Shown here piece by piece: positions 35,701 to 45,532 of a stretch of 64,000 bases of DNA. This DNA is from Ephydatia muelleri. Its lineage: Eukaryota; Porifera; Demospongiae; Spongillida; Spongillidae. The stretch lies in contig JABACO010000003.1 in the NCBI GenBank assembly GCA_013339895.1, forward strand, positions 5,668,537-5,732,536, read 5' to 3'. Made by a program: the position numbers and the translations under genes. Positions within the stretch are counted from its first letter, which is position 1. The number at the start of each line of letters is the position of its first letter. The notes beneath the pieces are model-generated. The model did no database searches. It was not told the DNA's origin and was given only the letters and a program-made list of their open reading frames with translations.

Positions 35701-36083
35701 CAGCAGAATTACTATGATAAAAAACGTGTGCCACAGGTAGAATGTATATGAGTGTTTTTATTTGTGTACATAATTGAATGCTTAATGATACTGAGGCATA
35801 TTAGTAACTATCAGAAGGAGAAATTGTCCTTCTTGGTATAGACGATGTGAGTGTGTTGAGAGGAAAGGTAGAAAATTGTCGGCACACCTTTCCTTTTGTG
35901 TTCCTCAATTCATACACACCTTTTTCAATGCTCCTATTAATTGTATACGGTCCTATTCTCTTTCAATTTCCTTCGTTTCCATATATATGCATGCTGCATT
36001 TTATTCATTTCTGTTACCTCCTATGAATACTTATACCTTTAGGCTGTTATCAAGTTATATTATACTAATATTCTCATAGCAGG

Positions 36084-36673
36084 AAGAGGCAATCAATGGT
36101 AAGGAGGCTTCTGACCAGGAAAAACGGATAATCATATATGAAAACCCACAAAACACAATTTCAAGTGACATTTGGGTTAAAGATCTGAATTTGACATTGA
36201 TGGATAAAACAGAACTGGAAAATGGTACTCTACTTAGTGACAAGCACATTGCTGCTACACAAATGTTGCTGGAAAAATCATTTCAACACATCAAAGGGTT
36301 TCAATCTACTCTTTTTGTACAGCAAGTTCAGCTCTACCATTCAGTTGACAAAGATATTAATGGTAAGGATGTATGAATATTATAAATTATTATTTTTTCC
36401 TTAGTGCAAGCAGCAGAAATTCATCATACTGGTGAATCTCACTGGGCGATCACTGCTCTTTCTAAAAATGAGCTGCATCATCTAGACAGTATGGCAAGTA
36501 TGATTATTCCACCTTTACTAGATAAACAGTTGGCCAAAATCTATGCTAATTTGTGCACTGGAAATTCTACACTGAATATAACACGTCAGTCCATTCAGCA
36601 ACAAAAAGGGGGAATGGACTGTGGAGCATTTGCTATTGCCTTTGGGCACAAGGAGACAATTTGTAGGATTTAG
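36084..36673 (+). pseudogene. Ulp1-like (C48) cysteine protease of the Ginger element
   Basis: An exon ending at 36361 joins one starting about 36405 across a 43-bp intron (GTAAGGATG...TTCCTTAG). Before the intron the product reads DIWVKDLNLTLMDKTELENG and LLSDKHIAATQMLL; after it HHTGESHWAITALSKNE, LHHLDSM and QQQKGGMDCGAFAIAF. This matches the Ulp1/SENP fold: substrate-recognition W and D-x-H-I region, catalytic His in SHWA, Asp in HLDS, Gln in the QQQKGG stretch, and nucleophile Cys in MDCGAFA. The triad is intact. Such proteases cleave SUMO-like isopeptides; within transposons their role is unknown. The reading frame stops at 36671 and the 5' end is unclear, so integrity is uncertain. Confidence 0.7.
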
Positions 36674-37237
36674 CTCTTAAATAGGATGCAATGAGAAATC
36701 AAGAGCTTTGAAAGTTAGAAGCTGTTATGGCACGACTCATTCATGCACACATTAACACCTACGTATATACAATAGTGACCTCAGCTAGAGCCTTCTCTGA
36801 GGCCTCCATTCACACGCACACCCTTGCCCCTTGCACACAATGATCTTCTTTGTGTATTGCTGTATGTGCGTATGTATACCCGAGCTGTGTTATGTATTTC
36901 ATGTTCATGCTCTTGCATTGATTCGCTACATTGTGATTCCGGTTGAGCAACGTGTCACGGAGCTAGCTGTGCTTCTACCTAGACTTAATCCTCATTTCGA
37001 ATCCTTGTGTGTCAAGAAAACAACAGAAGCTGATGCCATTCTCAACAACTAATGCTCCTGTCAAGAGATGTAGGCAAAAGAAATACAGTATCCGTTTTAA
37101 TGTGTCTGATAACTGCCTGGAACTGCAAGGATTGTTGATTCTACATCAGTGTAGTGGTTTTTCTTTACTGAATTGTTCTGTCGTGCGTGTTCATGAATTG
37201 GCAATAATAATTTATCTCATCTGCATGTTTAATTACA
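36674..37237. other. 3' part of Ginger element, no clear gene
   Basis: Contains short ORFs only. The segment RVTELAVLLPRLNPHFESLC near 36950 could be the tail of an element-encoded protein, but I cannot name it. Confidence 0.3.
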
Positions 37238-37388
37238 TGGGGTCCCCTAAACACTAGAGAGTCCCTAAAATGCTAGCAATATTGGGATGAGGGGGTCCTC
37301 ATAACACTAGACAGGGTCCATATTTCACTGGTGTTATGGGGACCTGGGGTCCCCGATAATAGGGGTCTCTAAAACACACTTACACTGG

Positions 37389-37961
37389 CCTGATTCCATA
37401 AATTGAAGCCAAGGTCAGTTTCTGTCCAATAATTCAATTCACAGTTCAATCAGAAATTGTCAGCACCACACAGAACATTTCAGCTTCCAAAGTATGATTA
37501 TGAACATTTAATAACTGGCCGTTCTTTGGATTCTAAGGTGAATGCTATGCTGGGCATAAAATGATTTATCATTACACTTGATTTTAGACACAAAAATGAA
37601 TATAAAACAGAGCCAGCCCCAATATCAAGTAAGCGCCACAGCCAATCTCAACTGTAACATAAAAAAACAATGAATAAAATACTTAATGCATATACATCAG
37701 CAAGACACATTGCATGAACTACAAACACTCTGATGATACTTCATGTCATTGCATCTTCGAAAGCAAAGAGAAGTCATCTTCATTAAACAACTGAATTCAT
37801 TACTCCACACAAAATGTCATGGATTTCTGCAAAGGCAAGCATTAATTCTGATCTGTGATAACACATAACTCGCAACAATCAGAAAAGAAACTCAAATTTT
37901 CAGCACAGAAACATCCACTGCCTAATTTTTGGACAACAAAAATAAATGCAATGGTTATGCA
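37389..37961. other. Spacer, nothing recognised
   Basis: AT-rich spacer between the transposon and a small tandem repeat; no ORF supported. Confidence 0.4.
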
Positions 37962-38400
37962 GGGTTCCTATGGTAAGACGGAAAAGTGTGTATCTACACA
38001 TAAAACTATCAGAGAAGTCTTACACTGCTTTGGTGTTCAATACAGACCCGTCCACTCCGTCAATACATTGAATGCCCACAACATTGCCAGTTATCTAACC
38101 AATGTGCTGGGTTCCTATGGTGATAGTACGAGGTATAGATGCGAATCTCATAAAACAATCAGAGAAGTCTTATACTGATTTGGTGTTCAATACAGGCCCA
38201 TCCCACTCCGTCCATACATTCAATACCACACCACACAAAACTTCAGATTGCCGGTTATCTAACCATTGTGCTGGGTTCCTATGGTACCGTAGGTATACAC
38301 ACAATACATAATGTATGGTGACAGTAAGAGGTATAGGTATATACCTACACACAACATCATTACAGAAGTCTTACACTGCTTTGGTGTTCAACTTGGAGAC
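37962..38400. repeat. Degenerate tandem repeat, about 150-165 bp, 3 copies
   Basis: Units start GGGTTCCTATGG at 37962, 38109 and 38273. They share CAGAGAAGTCTTACACTG, TTTGGTGTTCAA and GTTATCTAACCA. The copies differ by substitutions and indels, so this is an old repeat. Confidence 0.75.
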
Positions 38401-38751
38401 CCTTAGCCTTATATTGTCCATATTTACAACACATAGTTACATCCTTGCTGTTATTAAGGTGACACAGAGAGTGAAAGCTGTGTATTTGACTGTACTAGTT
38501 TAGGTGCACAGTTTATGGTGTGAGAATTCGACACTGGGTCTCAGAATGTCTACAGAATATGCGAACATACGTGAGCCTGAAATAGGTCAAGTTCCGTACA
38601 GTTGTTCCTCTTCAGGTGTGCCGGGATAACTGGCTCTCATTCTGGACGGTGCTTCCAAACATCATGTCCCCAGTCCTTAATGACGTAAAATGGACTCACT
38701 TCCACACGGTGCGCGAAGTGTTAATTTGTTGTTGATTGGGTTCATATTTCG

Positions 38752-38964
38752 CATATCTTTGGTAGTATCGTCTCTAACGTAAGTAATGTTATGATACTTG
38801 GATCCAATTATAGAGAATCGACTATTTGTTGCCAAAGGGATAGACAGTACATTTCGTTGTATGCAACGGATCCGGCCAGTCGCACATTACGTATCCCTTC
38901 GCCACTGCACGTTCCGGAACAACAGTCTGGGTACAGCGTGGCTGCCGAATCCTTTCGAAATATC
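38752..38964 (+). pseudogene. Pmp-like family N-terminal fragment (left end of gutted copy 5)
   Basis: Matches 48640-48945 of copy 3 with internal deletions. Shared words include CTCTAACGTAAGTAA, GTTATGATACTTGGATCCAA, GCAACGGATCCGGCC, CATTACGTATCCCTTCGCCA and GGTACAGCGTGGCTGCCGA. It covers early beta-helix rungs only, is out of frame, and stops matching at AAATATC. The C-terminal end of a family copy follows at 40012 on the same strand. Confidence 0.85.
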
Positions 38965-39072
38965 ATTCGACAGTTCTGATAGACGCCGTATGCATAAAGC
39001 AGTACTGATGCCAGTATGTGTGTGGCAGTGCATGTGTGTGCAAGGAGATCACACACATGCACCATGCACACA

Positions 39073-39074
<2 letters not shown>

Positions 39075-39134
<60 letters not shown>

Positions 39135-39240
39135 ACACAAACATACACGCGTTACACACACGTTACACACACGTGCATCACACACTCACACATCACACAC
39201 ACACACACACACATCACACACACACACATTACACATGAGC
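39075..39240. repeat. CA microsatellite
   Basis: A long ACACAC run followed by interrupted CACAT/CACACA segments. ORFs over it (His-Thr or Val-Cys strings) are artefacts. Confidence 0.95.
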
Positions 39241-39289
39241 TGGTGTGGCTGTGTGCTATATTGGCCTACCAGAGTTTGCGCATTTTGAC

Positions 39290-39440
39290 CTGAGCCCCAA
39301 TACATGAGTGCAATCGGCATGCAGGGTCAAAGGCAGGTGTTGTTCCCAATTCTCTTGCATAAGCTCTTAGCAAGTGTAACAAGGATCTATTAAATCGTTC
39401 CACCTCTGATCACCTTGAGGGTGGCAAGGTGCCTAATATT
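39290..39440 (-). pseudogene. Retroelement integrase fragment
   Basis: The minus strand reads ILGTLPPSR, then after a frame break SEVERFNRSLLHLLRAYARE. This corresponds to the catalytic-Glu helix of Ty3/gypsy-type integrases (VERFNR..L..LLRAY). It is only about 50 codons long and unrelated at base level to the complete element at 40676. It lies inside the gutted family copy. Confidence 0.5.
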
Positions 39441-39507
39441 TGTCGCAAAATTGCACACTCATGTCACCTTTTGTTTTGTATTGCAACTGACGACCAAAGT
39501 TGCCTCC

Positions 39508-39893
39508 CATTGGCACACTCCCCTCCCTCCCATTGGCACACTCCCCTCCCTCCCATTGGCACACTCCCTCCCTCCCATTGGCACACTCCCCTCCCTCCCA
39601 TTGGCACACTCCCCTCCCTCCCATTGGCACACTCCCCTCCCTCCCATTGGCACACTCCCCTCCCTCCCATTGGCACACTCCCCTCCCTCCCATTGGCACA
39701 CTCCCCTCCCTCCCATTGGCACACTCCCCTCCCTCCTATTGGCACACTCCCCTCCCTCCCATTGGCACACTCCCCTCCCTCCCATTGGCACACTCCCCTC
39801 CCTCCCATTGGCACACTCCCCTCCCTCCCATTGGCACACTCCCCTCCCTCCCATTGGCACACTCCCCTCCCTCCCATTGGCACACCTCTAGCT
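39508..39893. repeat. 23-bp minisatellite, about 16-17 copies
   Basis: The unit CATTGGCACACTCCCCTCCC plus TCC repeats almost perfectly; one unit lacks a C and one has CTATTGG. It is open in several frames on both strands because 23 is not a multiple of 3; those Pro/His-rich ORFs are not genes. Confidence 0.97.
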
Positions 39894-40011
39894 TTTAATA
39901 CTGAACCTTACAAGAATAATCGTTGTGCCACGTTCTTAGAGCTACAAGGAATAGTGGAAGCAAACTTAGTTGAGTCTGCTGCAAGACAGAACGCCGGGCC
40001 GGCTATGGCTA

Positions 40012-40162
40012 GTTGGTCTCTATGGTGTGCTGGTGGTGGTCACAGTTTTGCACCATGTCATTGTGACCCTACGCATGGTCTGCTAATGTGCATGAAGTAA
40101 TAAAGGAGAAGATCAGAAACCTCATCTATCAAGCACAGCCCCAGTCCCCATCCTCCACTTGA
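40012..40162 (+). pseudogene. Pmp-like family C-terminal fragment (right end of gutted copy 5)
   Basis: GTTGGTCTCTATGGTGTGCT and the following sequence match the last membrane helix and cytoplasmic tail of the family (VLVVVTVLHHVIVTLRMVC, then IKEKIRNLIYQAQPQSP). The reading frame is broken at CTGCTAATGTGC. Details such as VVVTVL and QPQS are shared with the fragment at 62340 rather than with the intact copies, which suggests a second subfamily. Confidence 0.8.
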
Positions 40163-40675
40163 ACAGAAATGATTCTTGCAAATGCATTCTGTGTTTGTGT
40201 ATTGGGATGCTAAACTATTTTCTGGGCGTGCCAAGCATTGAATGTGCACTAAAATCCTCCCCTCTTCAGTAGCTTTGATGAGTTTTATATTGTAGTGTGT
40301 GTGCATGCGCTGCAAAAAAAAGTTGTGAAGGCAACCTGCTTCCGTGCATAACATAAGCTGCTTAGTCAAACCTATAAATGTAAAGTTCCATTCTAGCAGC
40401 TGGCATTGTGGAAATTCCGATGTCTCAGTGGGCAATAAACAATTAGCAACTATTTCTATATATGGTTGTGTCTACTACTACAGCCAGGACCACTGATTTA
40501 GATCATCGTAGACCAAGGTACTTAACGTCTGACATGCATGATGAATGGACTAGTGTATCCAGGATTTGAGGGTGGGGGTGAGCTCAGTGATGTGTACCTA
40601 AAGCATGCCCAAATTTGTTGAAAGTGCTCAATTACAAATTTTCACATGTCTGCAACAGTAAAAAGCGGTTGAATA
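40163..40675. other. Spacer left of the gypsy element
   Basis: No gene supported. The last four bases (AATA, 40672-40675) repeat to the right of the gypsy element at 45680-45683 as a target-site duplication. Confidence 0.5.
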
Positions 40676-40822
40676 TGTAGTGAGTGTAATCAAACGATAT
40701 CTATATCGTAGTACATGGACAGAATGTGTATATATACTAACCCTAACAGAATGTTCTAGAAGGGGTTAGAGTACAAGCACATGACTATTTAACACTTCAG
40801 GCGTTCGTGCGTCATCGTTACA
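40676..40822 (-). repeat. 3' LTR of gypsy element
   Basis: 147 bp; with TG...CA ends; identical to 45533-45679 by eye. It includes GTATATATACA (TATA-like) and a palindrome GATATCTATATCG. Confidence 0.95.
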
Positions 40823-40840
40823 TATGACCCCTTCCTCCAA
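40823..40840 (-). other. Polypurine tract of gypsy element
   Basis: On the minus strand GGAGGAAGGGG followed by TCATA stands immediately before the 3' LTR, the expected position for the plus-strand primer. Confidence 0.65.
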
Positions 40841-40854
40841 GAATCCGTCTCGGA

Positions 40855-43800
40855 TTAGTCTAACTGTAGACGATCTGGGGGGCGTCTTGTGCGAGTTGGG
40901 TATCGTCGCGTGTCTCCTTCTGCATCATCACTTCTTGAGGTGGGGTCCATGTCCTCATCATGGGCGGGATCCTCATCAGGGGTGTGGCCTTCCTCAGGGG
41001 CGTGGTCTTCATCATGGGCGGGAACCTCATCATCTATGAGAGCAGGGCTTTCCACATCTTCATCGTCCACTTCCGTTGGCTCTACGTGTGTTCCCGATGG
41101 AGCATTAGGGGCACCTGGTGGGGCACGTGCCGTCGAAGTCTGTTCTTGTAGCCGCATCCCAGAAGGACAGCGTTTCAGCCTGTCAAAGTGAACCACCGTT
41201 GACTTGTTGTTTCCTGTATGCTGGATACGATACGTAACATCTGAAAGCTGTGTTATGACCCTGTATGGCCCTCTCCATGGTCTGCGGAGTTTCCTGGATT
41301 CCCCTTTCGCCAGTGCTTCGTTGAACAGCCACACCAGGTCTCCAGGTTTGAATGGATCTCCGTGCACCTTGCAGTTGTAAAACTCCTTTTGCCGGCCTTG
41401 TCTTGTAGACATATTACTCCGCACCACCTCAAAAGCCGTGTTAAAAGTATCCTGGAGGCTCTGGACGTAATTCCCATACTGCTGAGGTATTGCTCCATGA
41501 GGTGAAGGAGGCGGTTCATGCACAATGGCCAGGGGTAGGCGGGCTTCCCTGCCAAACATCAGGAAGAATGGCGTGTACCCGGTAGTACTTTGTATGCTGG
41601 TATTGTACGCCATGCACACTTTGCTCAGATCCTCATCCCAGTTGGTGCTATGTGGGTTTGATCGCGTTGATAACATACTCAATAGGGTCCTGTTAAAGCG
41701 CTCCACAAAACCGTCCGATTGTGGGTGGTATGGTGTTGTCCGTGTCTTTTCAATCTGGAGCAACTTGCACAACTGCTTGATAATTTCTGCTTCAAACTGC
41801 CTCCCCTGATCTGAATGAAGGCGCTCTGGTAGAGAGAAACGGCAAAACAGTTGGTCCAGTAGCTTCTGTGCCACTGTTGAGGCCTCTTGGTTTTGAATGG
41901 GATATGCTTCTATCCACTTCGTAAAATAGTCCCCAGCTACTAAGACATATCTGTTTCCGGCCGCCGTTTTCGGGAGAGGACCCAGAATGTCGATGGCCAC
42001 CATTTGCATAGGTGAACCTACTGTAACACTTTGGAGAGGAGCCCTGTTGTGAGGGGTTGCTGTTTTGCGCTGGGCACAAACCACACATGTTTTACACCAT
42101 AGCTTTGTAGCGTTATAGTACCCTGGCCAGTAGTAAGCAGCCCTCAGTTTCTTAAACGTCTTCTCCTCACCGAGATGACCTCCAAACGTTCCTTCATGAA
42201 CCTCTCTAAGTACTTCATTGCGTAAGGCAGGGGGAACTACCAACTGGTGCACAGCGGCTGACTCTTCGTTGCAGTCAGCAAACTTCCGATACAGCACTCC
42301 TTCCTTCAACACTAACTGATCCCAAAGCTGCCACAGACGCCGAATCTCCACGCTTTTCCCCTCTAACTCCTTTGTAGGGGAACGAGTGTTGCACCTTCTG
42401 GCATCAATCAAAAGCTTCCATTCGCTGTCTTCCGATTGCTTCTTTATCACCTCCTCAATATCAAACCCGGAAAGCTCGAGGGCTGCTACTGGCAGTATAT
42501 CGCCATCATCACCATCGACGTCCGTCTCAACTCCACATTGGGTGCATGGGCGTCGGGATAAAGCATCTGCGTTGATGTGTTTTAACCCTCGACGGTGGAT
42601 AACCTCAAAGTCGAACTCTTGGAGTTTTTCGAGCCAACGAGCAACTTGAGCCTCGGGATTCCTCATACAATACAGCCATTTCAGGGCTCCATGGTCCGTA
42701 CGGATTTGAAAACGTTGTCCCAGAAGGTATGGGCGAAAATGAGTCACGAATGCCACAACAGCTAGGAGTTCTTTTCTCGTAGCGCAGTAGTTACGTTCAG
42801 CTTTGGACAAGAGGCGACTTCCATATGCAATTACGTACTCCCTCCCGTGGTTATCCAGCTGTGACAGTACTGCACCAATTCCTTCATTGCTGGCATCTGT
42901 GTCCAAGATGAAGGGTTTCTTGAAGTCAGGATAGCTGAGAATAGGAGGTGAGGACAAGAGTTCACGAAGTAAGTTGAAGGACTCCTGGCATTGGATGGTC
43001 CACTGGAAAACGGACGCTGAACGCTCGGTAAGCCTGTGTAAGGGTCTTGCAACTTCAGCAAAGTTTCTTATGAACCTCCGGTAGTAGTTTGCAAGGCCAA
43101 GGAACTGTTGCACTTCTCTCACATTCTGGGGAGTCGGCCAACACTGCACTTTGCGAAGCTTGTCAGGATCGGCCTCAATCCCATCCTTAGATACAATGTG
43201 GCCTAGGTACTGTACTCTTTCCCTGAGGAAGAAACATTTTGCTGGCTTGATCTTCATTCCTGCTTCACGTATGCGGGCAAACACGCTATCCAGATTGCTC
43301 AGATGTTCTTCGAACGTCCTACCCATGACGATGATATCGTCGAGATAGACTAGACAAGAGGTCCATTGAAGTCCGCTAAGAACGACATCCATAAGCCTCT
43401 GAAATGTAGCTGGAGCATTACAAAGGCCAAACGGCATCACTTTGAATTCAAACAATCCCTCATTGGTACAGAAAGCCGTCTTTGCTCGATCCTCCTCCTC
43501 CAGCTCTACTTGCCAGTAGCCGCTAGCCAAATCGAGCGTCGAAAACAATTGAGATTCAGATAGCATCTCCAGGGTATCGTCAATTCGAGGAAGTGGGTAG
43601 GCGTCCTTACGGGTGACCTCGTTCAACTTGCGATAGTCTACGCAAAATCGTACACTGCCATCTTTCTTCTTAGCTAGTACAATAGGAGAAGCCCATCCGC
43701 TTTTAGAGGGTTGTATGATGTCGTTGTCCATCATCTCTTTGATGAGTTCCTTGACAACTGTTCTCTGAGCTGGTGGTGTTCTGCGGGGATGCTGTCTGAT

Positions 43801-44805
43801 GGGTAGAGACGAGCTTGTATGGATAGCATGTTGAACCTTAGAAGTCTGTCCCAGCTTCTGACCTGGACAAGCAAAAACATCGGCATACTGCTGTAGAAGA
43901 GCGAATAGTCTCCCCCTCTGTTCATCTGAAATACTGGTGGGAGATTGTGCCAACTGGTGAAGGACGTTTGCCTTATCTATCGGACATGTTCGGTTTTCTG
44001 CAGGTGATGATAAAGCTCCTATCTGCCACTCTTCTATTCTGTGAAGCTCACCAATTGTTGTGCCCTGACGAAAGGTGATGCTTTGGTCGCTGGCGTTCAG
44101 CACACGGACTGGGATAGAGGTACAGGTTTCCAGGATCGCTCTGGCTATGACCACGGACTGGGATTTGAGGTGGTGCCCTTCGAGAAGCCATAATCCATAA
44201 GGTGGCAGTTCTGATTTCCCAACAACTTCAATTTCACACCTTGGGGGAATAATGGTGGTCTCAGCCAGTCTGACATCATAAGTGGGGGACGCTTTCTGGC
44301 ACAAAGGAAACACTGTGCCACCCGCTAAGATCAGCTTCTTCCTTGGGATATCTATTGTGCAACTATTGTCCTGGAGAAAATCCATCCCGAGAATGCCATC
44401 AGAAGTAAGGTTATCGGTAATAATCACGCTGGTAGTGACCAAGGAAGCTCCAATGTAGAGTTGAATCTTTGCTCGTCCGAGTACCTTCAATGGCGATCCA
44501 TCTACTCCAACCAAACGTGGCCCTTCCCATTTCTCCAGCATCCCTTCGTTGATTTTACTCCATATCTTACTGTCAAGTAGCGACGCCGCGGCTCCTGTAT
44601 CGACCAGAAGCTTGAGACCCACCCCCTTCACATTACCGTACAGAAAAAATGATTCTTGAAACAAATTTGAGATTACAACAGTTTCAGTTCGAGCCTTCTG
44701 TTCACAACCTTCGGTAGGCAGGCTCACGCCATCGAAGGACTGTCGTTTCCCTGACGCTTCCGCTGTGCTCTGCAATAACGGGCAACGTGGCCAGGACCTC
44801 CGCAA
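40855..44805 (-). CDS. pol: Gypsy Pol polyprotein (PR-RT-RH-IN)
   Basis: The 1316-codon ORF overlaps gag by 82 nt in the -1 frame; the product is probably made as Gag-Pol by frameshifting at 44745-44751, so the ATG at 44805 need not be used. Domains in order: aspartic protease (LLVDTGAAASLLD, near residue 65), reverse transcriptase (FCVDYRKLNEVT; catalytic YLDDIIV), RNase H (FILDTDASNEGIGAVLSQ; TRKELLAVV), integrase zinc finger (HEGTFGGHLGEEKT ... CVVCAQRKT) and DDE core (VAIDILGPL; HSDQGRQFEAE; SDGFVERFNRT), GPY/F motif (RRPWRGPYRVI), and an acidic, Pro-rich tail ending in TRRYPTRTRRPP. No chromodomain seen. All catalytic residues and the frame are intact, so a functional enzyme set is plausible. 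Confidence 0.95.
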   Translation of the reverse strand: MRRSWPRCPLLQSTAEASGKRQSFDGVSLPTEGCEQKARTETVVISNLFQESFFLYGNVKGVGLKLLVDTGAAASLLDSKIWSKINEGMLEKWEGPRLVGVDGSPLKVLGRAKIQLYIGASLVTTSVIITDNLTSDGILGMDFLQDNSCTIDIPRKKLILAGGTVFPLCQKASPTYDVRLAETTIIPPRCEIEVVGKSELPPYGLWLLEGHHLKSQSVVIARAILETCTSIPVRVLNASDQSITFRQGTTIGELHRIEEWQIGALSSPAENRTCPIDKANVLHQLAQSPTSISDEQRGRLFALLQQYADVFACPGQKLGQTSKVQHAIHTSSSLPIRQHPRRTPPAQRTVVKELIKEMMDNDIIQPSKSGWASPIVLAKKKDGSVRFCVDYRKLNEVTRKDAYPLPRIDDTLEMLSESQLFSTLDLASGYWQVELEEEDRAKTAFCTNEGLFEFKVMPFGLCNAPATFQRLMDVVLSGLQWTSCLVYLDDIIVMGRTFEEHLSNLDSVFARIREAGMKIKPAKCFFLRERVQYLGHIVSKDGIEADPDKLRKVQCWPTPQNVREVQQFLGLANYYRRFIRNFAEVARPLHRLTERSASVFQWTIQCQESFNLLRELLSSPPILSYPDFKKPFILDTDASNEGIGAVLSQLDNHGREYVIAYGSRLLSKAERNYCATRKELLAVVAFVTHFRPYLLGQRFQIRTDHGALKWLYCMRNPEAQVARWLEKLQEFDFEVIHRRGLKHINADALSRRPCTQCGVETDVDGDDGDILPVAALELSGFDIEEVIKKQSEDSEWKLLIDARRCNTRSPTKELEGKSVEIRRLWQLWDQLVLKEGVLYRKFADCNEESAAVHQLVVPPALRNEVLREVHEGTFGGHLGEEKTFKKLRAAYYWPGYYNATKLWCKTCVVCAQRKTATPHNRAPLQSVTVGSPMQMVAIDILGPLPKTAAGNRYVLVAGDYFTKWIEAYPIQNQEASTVAQKLLDQLFCRFSLPERLHSDQGRQFEAEIIKQLCKLLQIEKTRTTPYHPQSDGFVERFNRTLLSMLSTRSNPHSTNWDEDLSKVCMAYNTSIQSTTGYTPFFLMFGREARLPLAIVHEPPPSPHGAIPQQYGNYVQSLQDTFNTAFEVVRSNMSTRQGRQKEFYNCKVHGDPFKPGDLVWLFNEALAKGESRKLRRPWRGPYRVITQLSDVTYRIQHTGNNKSTVVHFDRLKRCPSGMRLQEQTSTARAPPGAPNAPSGTHVEPTEVDDEDVESPALIDDEVPAHDEDHAPEEGHTPDEDPAHDEDMDPTSRSDDAEGDTRRYPTRTRRPPDRLQLD

Positions 44806-45506
44806 TTCCAGCAGGTTAGGGGACGATCGTTACTTCTATTAGGCCTCCTACCATCCCCTGTCCTCTCTCTCTCTCCTTCTAGTCGGGCCTCCAACCGTTC
44901 CATTCTTTCCGTTAATTTCTTAACAACGTCGGCCGTGACAGGACTCGTCCCCGCTCCTCCAATCAGCTGGTCGTTCGTCACTCCTCCCACCACATGCGAT
45001 TTGGAATCCGCGTAGCACTCGATTTCCAATGTTGCGCTTACAGCAGTATCTAGCGTAGCTGGCCTTCTCTGCCGTACAGCGAAAGCTACTTGAGAGTTGT
45101 CGATAAGCGACAGGAACACGTTCAGCGCCAGCTGCTCCTTGGCTTTGTCTTCGAGGTCTGGATACCCTTTCTGTGCCATTATTCTCAGTCGGTCCGCCAG
45201 ATCTGCCCACCCTTCTTCTTTCTTCCTCTTAGCCGTCTGCAACTCGGTCTGGTAGCGTTCACGTCTACAAGATGGCTCGAATCTCTCCTGCAACGTCTCT
45301 TTGGCGGTCTTGTAGTCCGCGATGCTTTGCGGCGAAAGTCTCTGGAACGATGCCAGCGCGCGTCCCGTCAAACTGATTTTTAACCACTGCAACTTAGCAG
45401 CGGCGTCCCACTTGTTGATATCTGCCGCACTCTCAAAATGGAAGATCCATTGATCCCAGGATTCTTCACCCGAGAACTTCCCGGGAGTCACGGTAGGTCT
45501 AGCCAT
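44724..45506 (-). CDS. gag: Gypsy Gag (capsid-nucleocapsid)
   Basis: 260 aa beginning MARPTVTPGKFSGEESWDQW, a typical retrotransposon Gag start about 26 nt after the 5' LTR. A capsid-like helical region (residues about 10-150; WLKISLTGRALASFQRL, YQTELQTAKRKKEEGWADLA) is followed by a linker with a short coiled stretch (VKKLTERMERLEARLEGERE) and one CCHC zinc knuckle (CWNCGGPGHVARYC, residues about 232-245). It binds genomic RNA and forms the particle in which reverse transcription occurs. The last codons overlap pol. Confidence 0.92.
   Translation of the reverse strand: MARPTVTPGKFSGEESWDQWIFHFESAADINKWDAAAKLQWLKISLTGRALASFQRLSPQSIADYKTAKETLQERFEPSCRRERYQTELQTAKRKKEEGWADLADRLRIMAQKGYPDLEDKAKEQLALNVFLSLIDNSQVAFAVRQRRPATLDTAVSATLEIECYADSKSHVVGGVTNDQLIGGAGTSPVTADVVKKLTERMERLEARLEGERERTGDGRRPNRSNDRPLTCWNCGGPGHVARYCRAQRKRQGNDSPSMA
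44745..44751 (-). promoter_or_regulatory. -1 ribosomal frameshift slippery heptamer GGGAAAC
   Basis: In the gag frame the codons are CAG GGA AAC, so the heptamer is read G GGA AAC, the exact X XXY YYZ register. A -1 slip gives GGG AAA CGA and enters pol (GKRQSFDG). The gag stop TGA follows 14 nt downstream. Confidence 0.85.
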
Positions 45507-45513
45507 ATCCTCG

Positions 45514-45531
45514 ATCCTGCCGACTACGCCA
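45514..45531 (-). other. Primer-binding site of gypsy element
   Basis: TGGCGTAGTCGGCAGGAT starts one base inside the 5' LTR. The TGG start is expected for pairing with the CCA end of a tRNA; I cannot name the tRNA. Confidence 0.65.
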
Positions 45532-45532
45532 A

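Larger units (their letters stand above)
34282..37384 (+). mobile_element. Ginger-type DNA transposon, structurally complete, coding regions decayed
   Basis: Ends are inverted: left TGTAAGAGCGTTTTAGGGAC, right (reverse complement) TGTAAGTGTGTTTTAGAGAC, each followed by CCCC and a region of about 130 bp rich in GGGACCCC and CTAG-type words. The 3103-bp element is flanked on both sides by CTGG (34278-34281, 37385-37388), a 4-bp target duplication. It contains an integrase-like transposase gene and a Ulp1-like protease gene, both on + and both with short introns. TGTNR termini, 4-bp duplication and this gene pair fit Ginger1 as I recall it. TIR divergence and stops indicate an old, immobile copy. 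Confidence 0.8.

Noticed and set aside
38798..39293. His-Thr and Val-Cys rich ORFs
   Set aside because: CA microsatellite artefacts, fused at one side to an out-of-frame family fragment.
39893..39990. Possible gypsy integrase C-terminal segment (CATFLELQGIVEANLVESAA)
   Set aside because: Only about 30 codons and opposite in strand to the neighbouring integrase fragment; too weak to list as a feature.
39415..40100. Pro/His-rich ORFs and their antisense Gly/Cys partners
   Set aside because: Generated by the 23-bp minisatellite; open in several frames on both strands.
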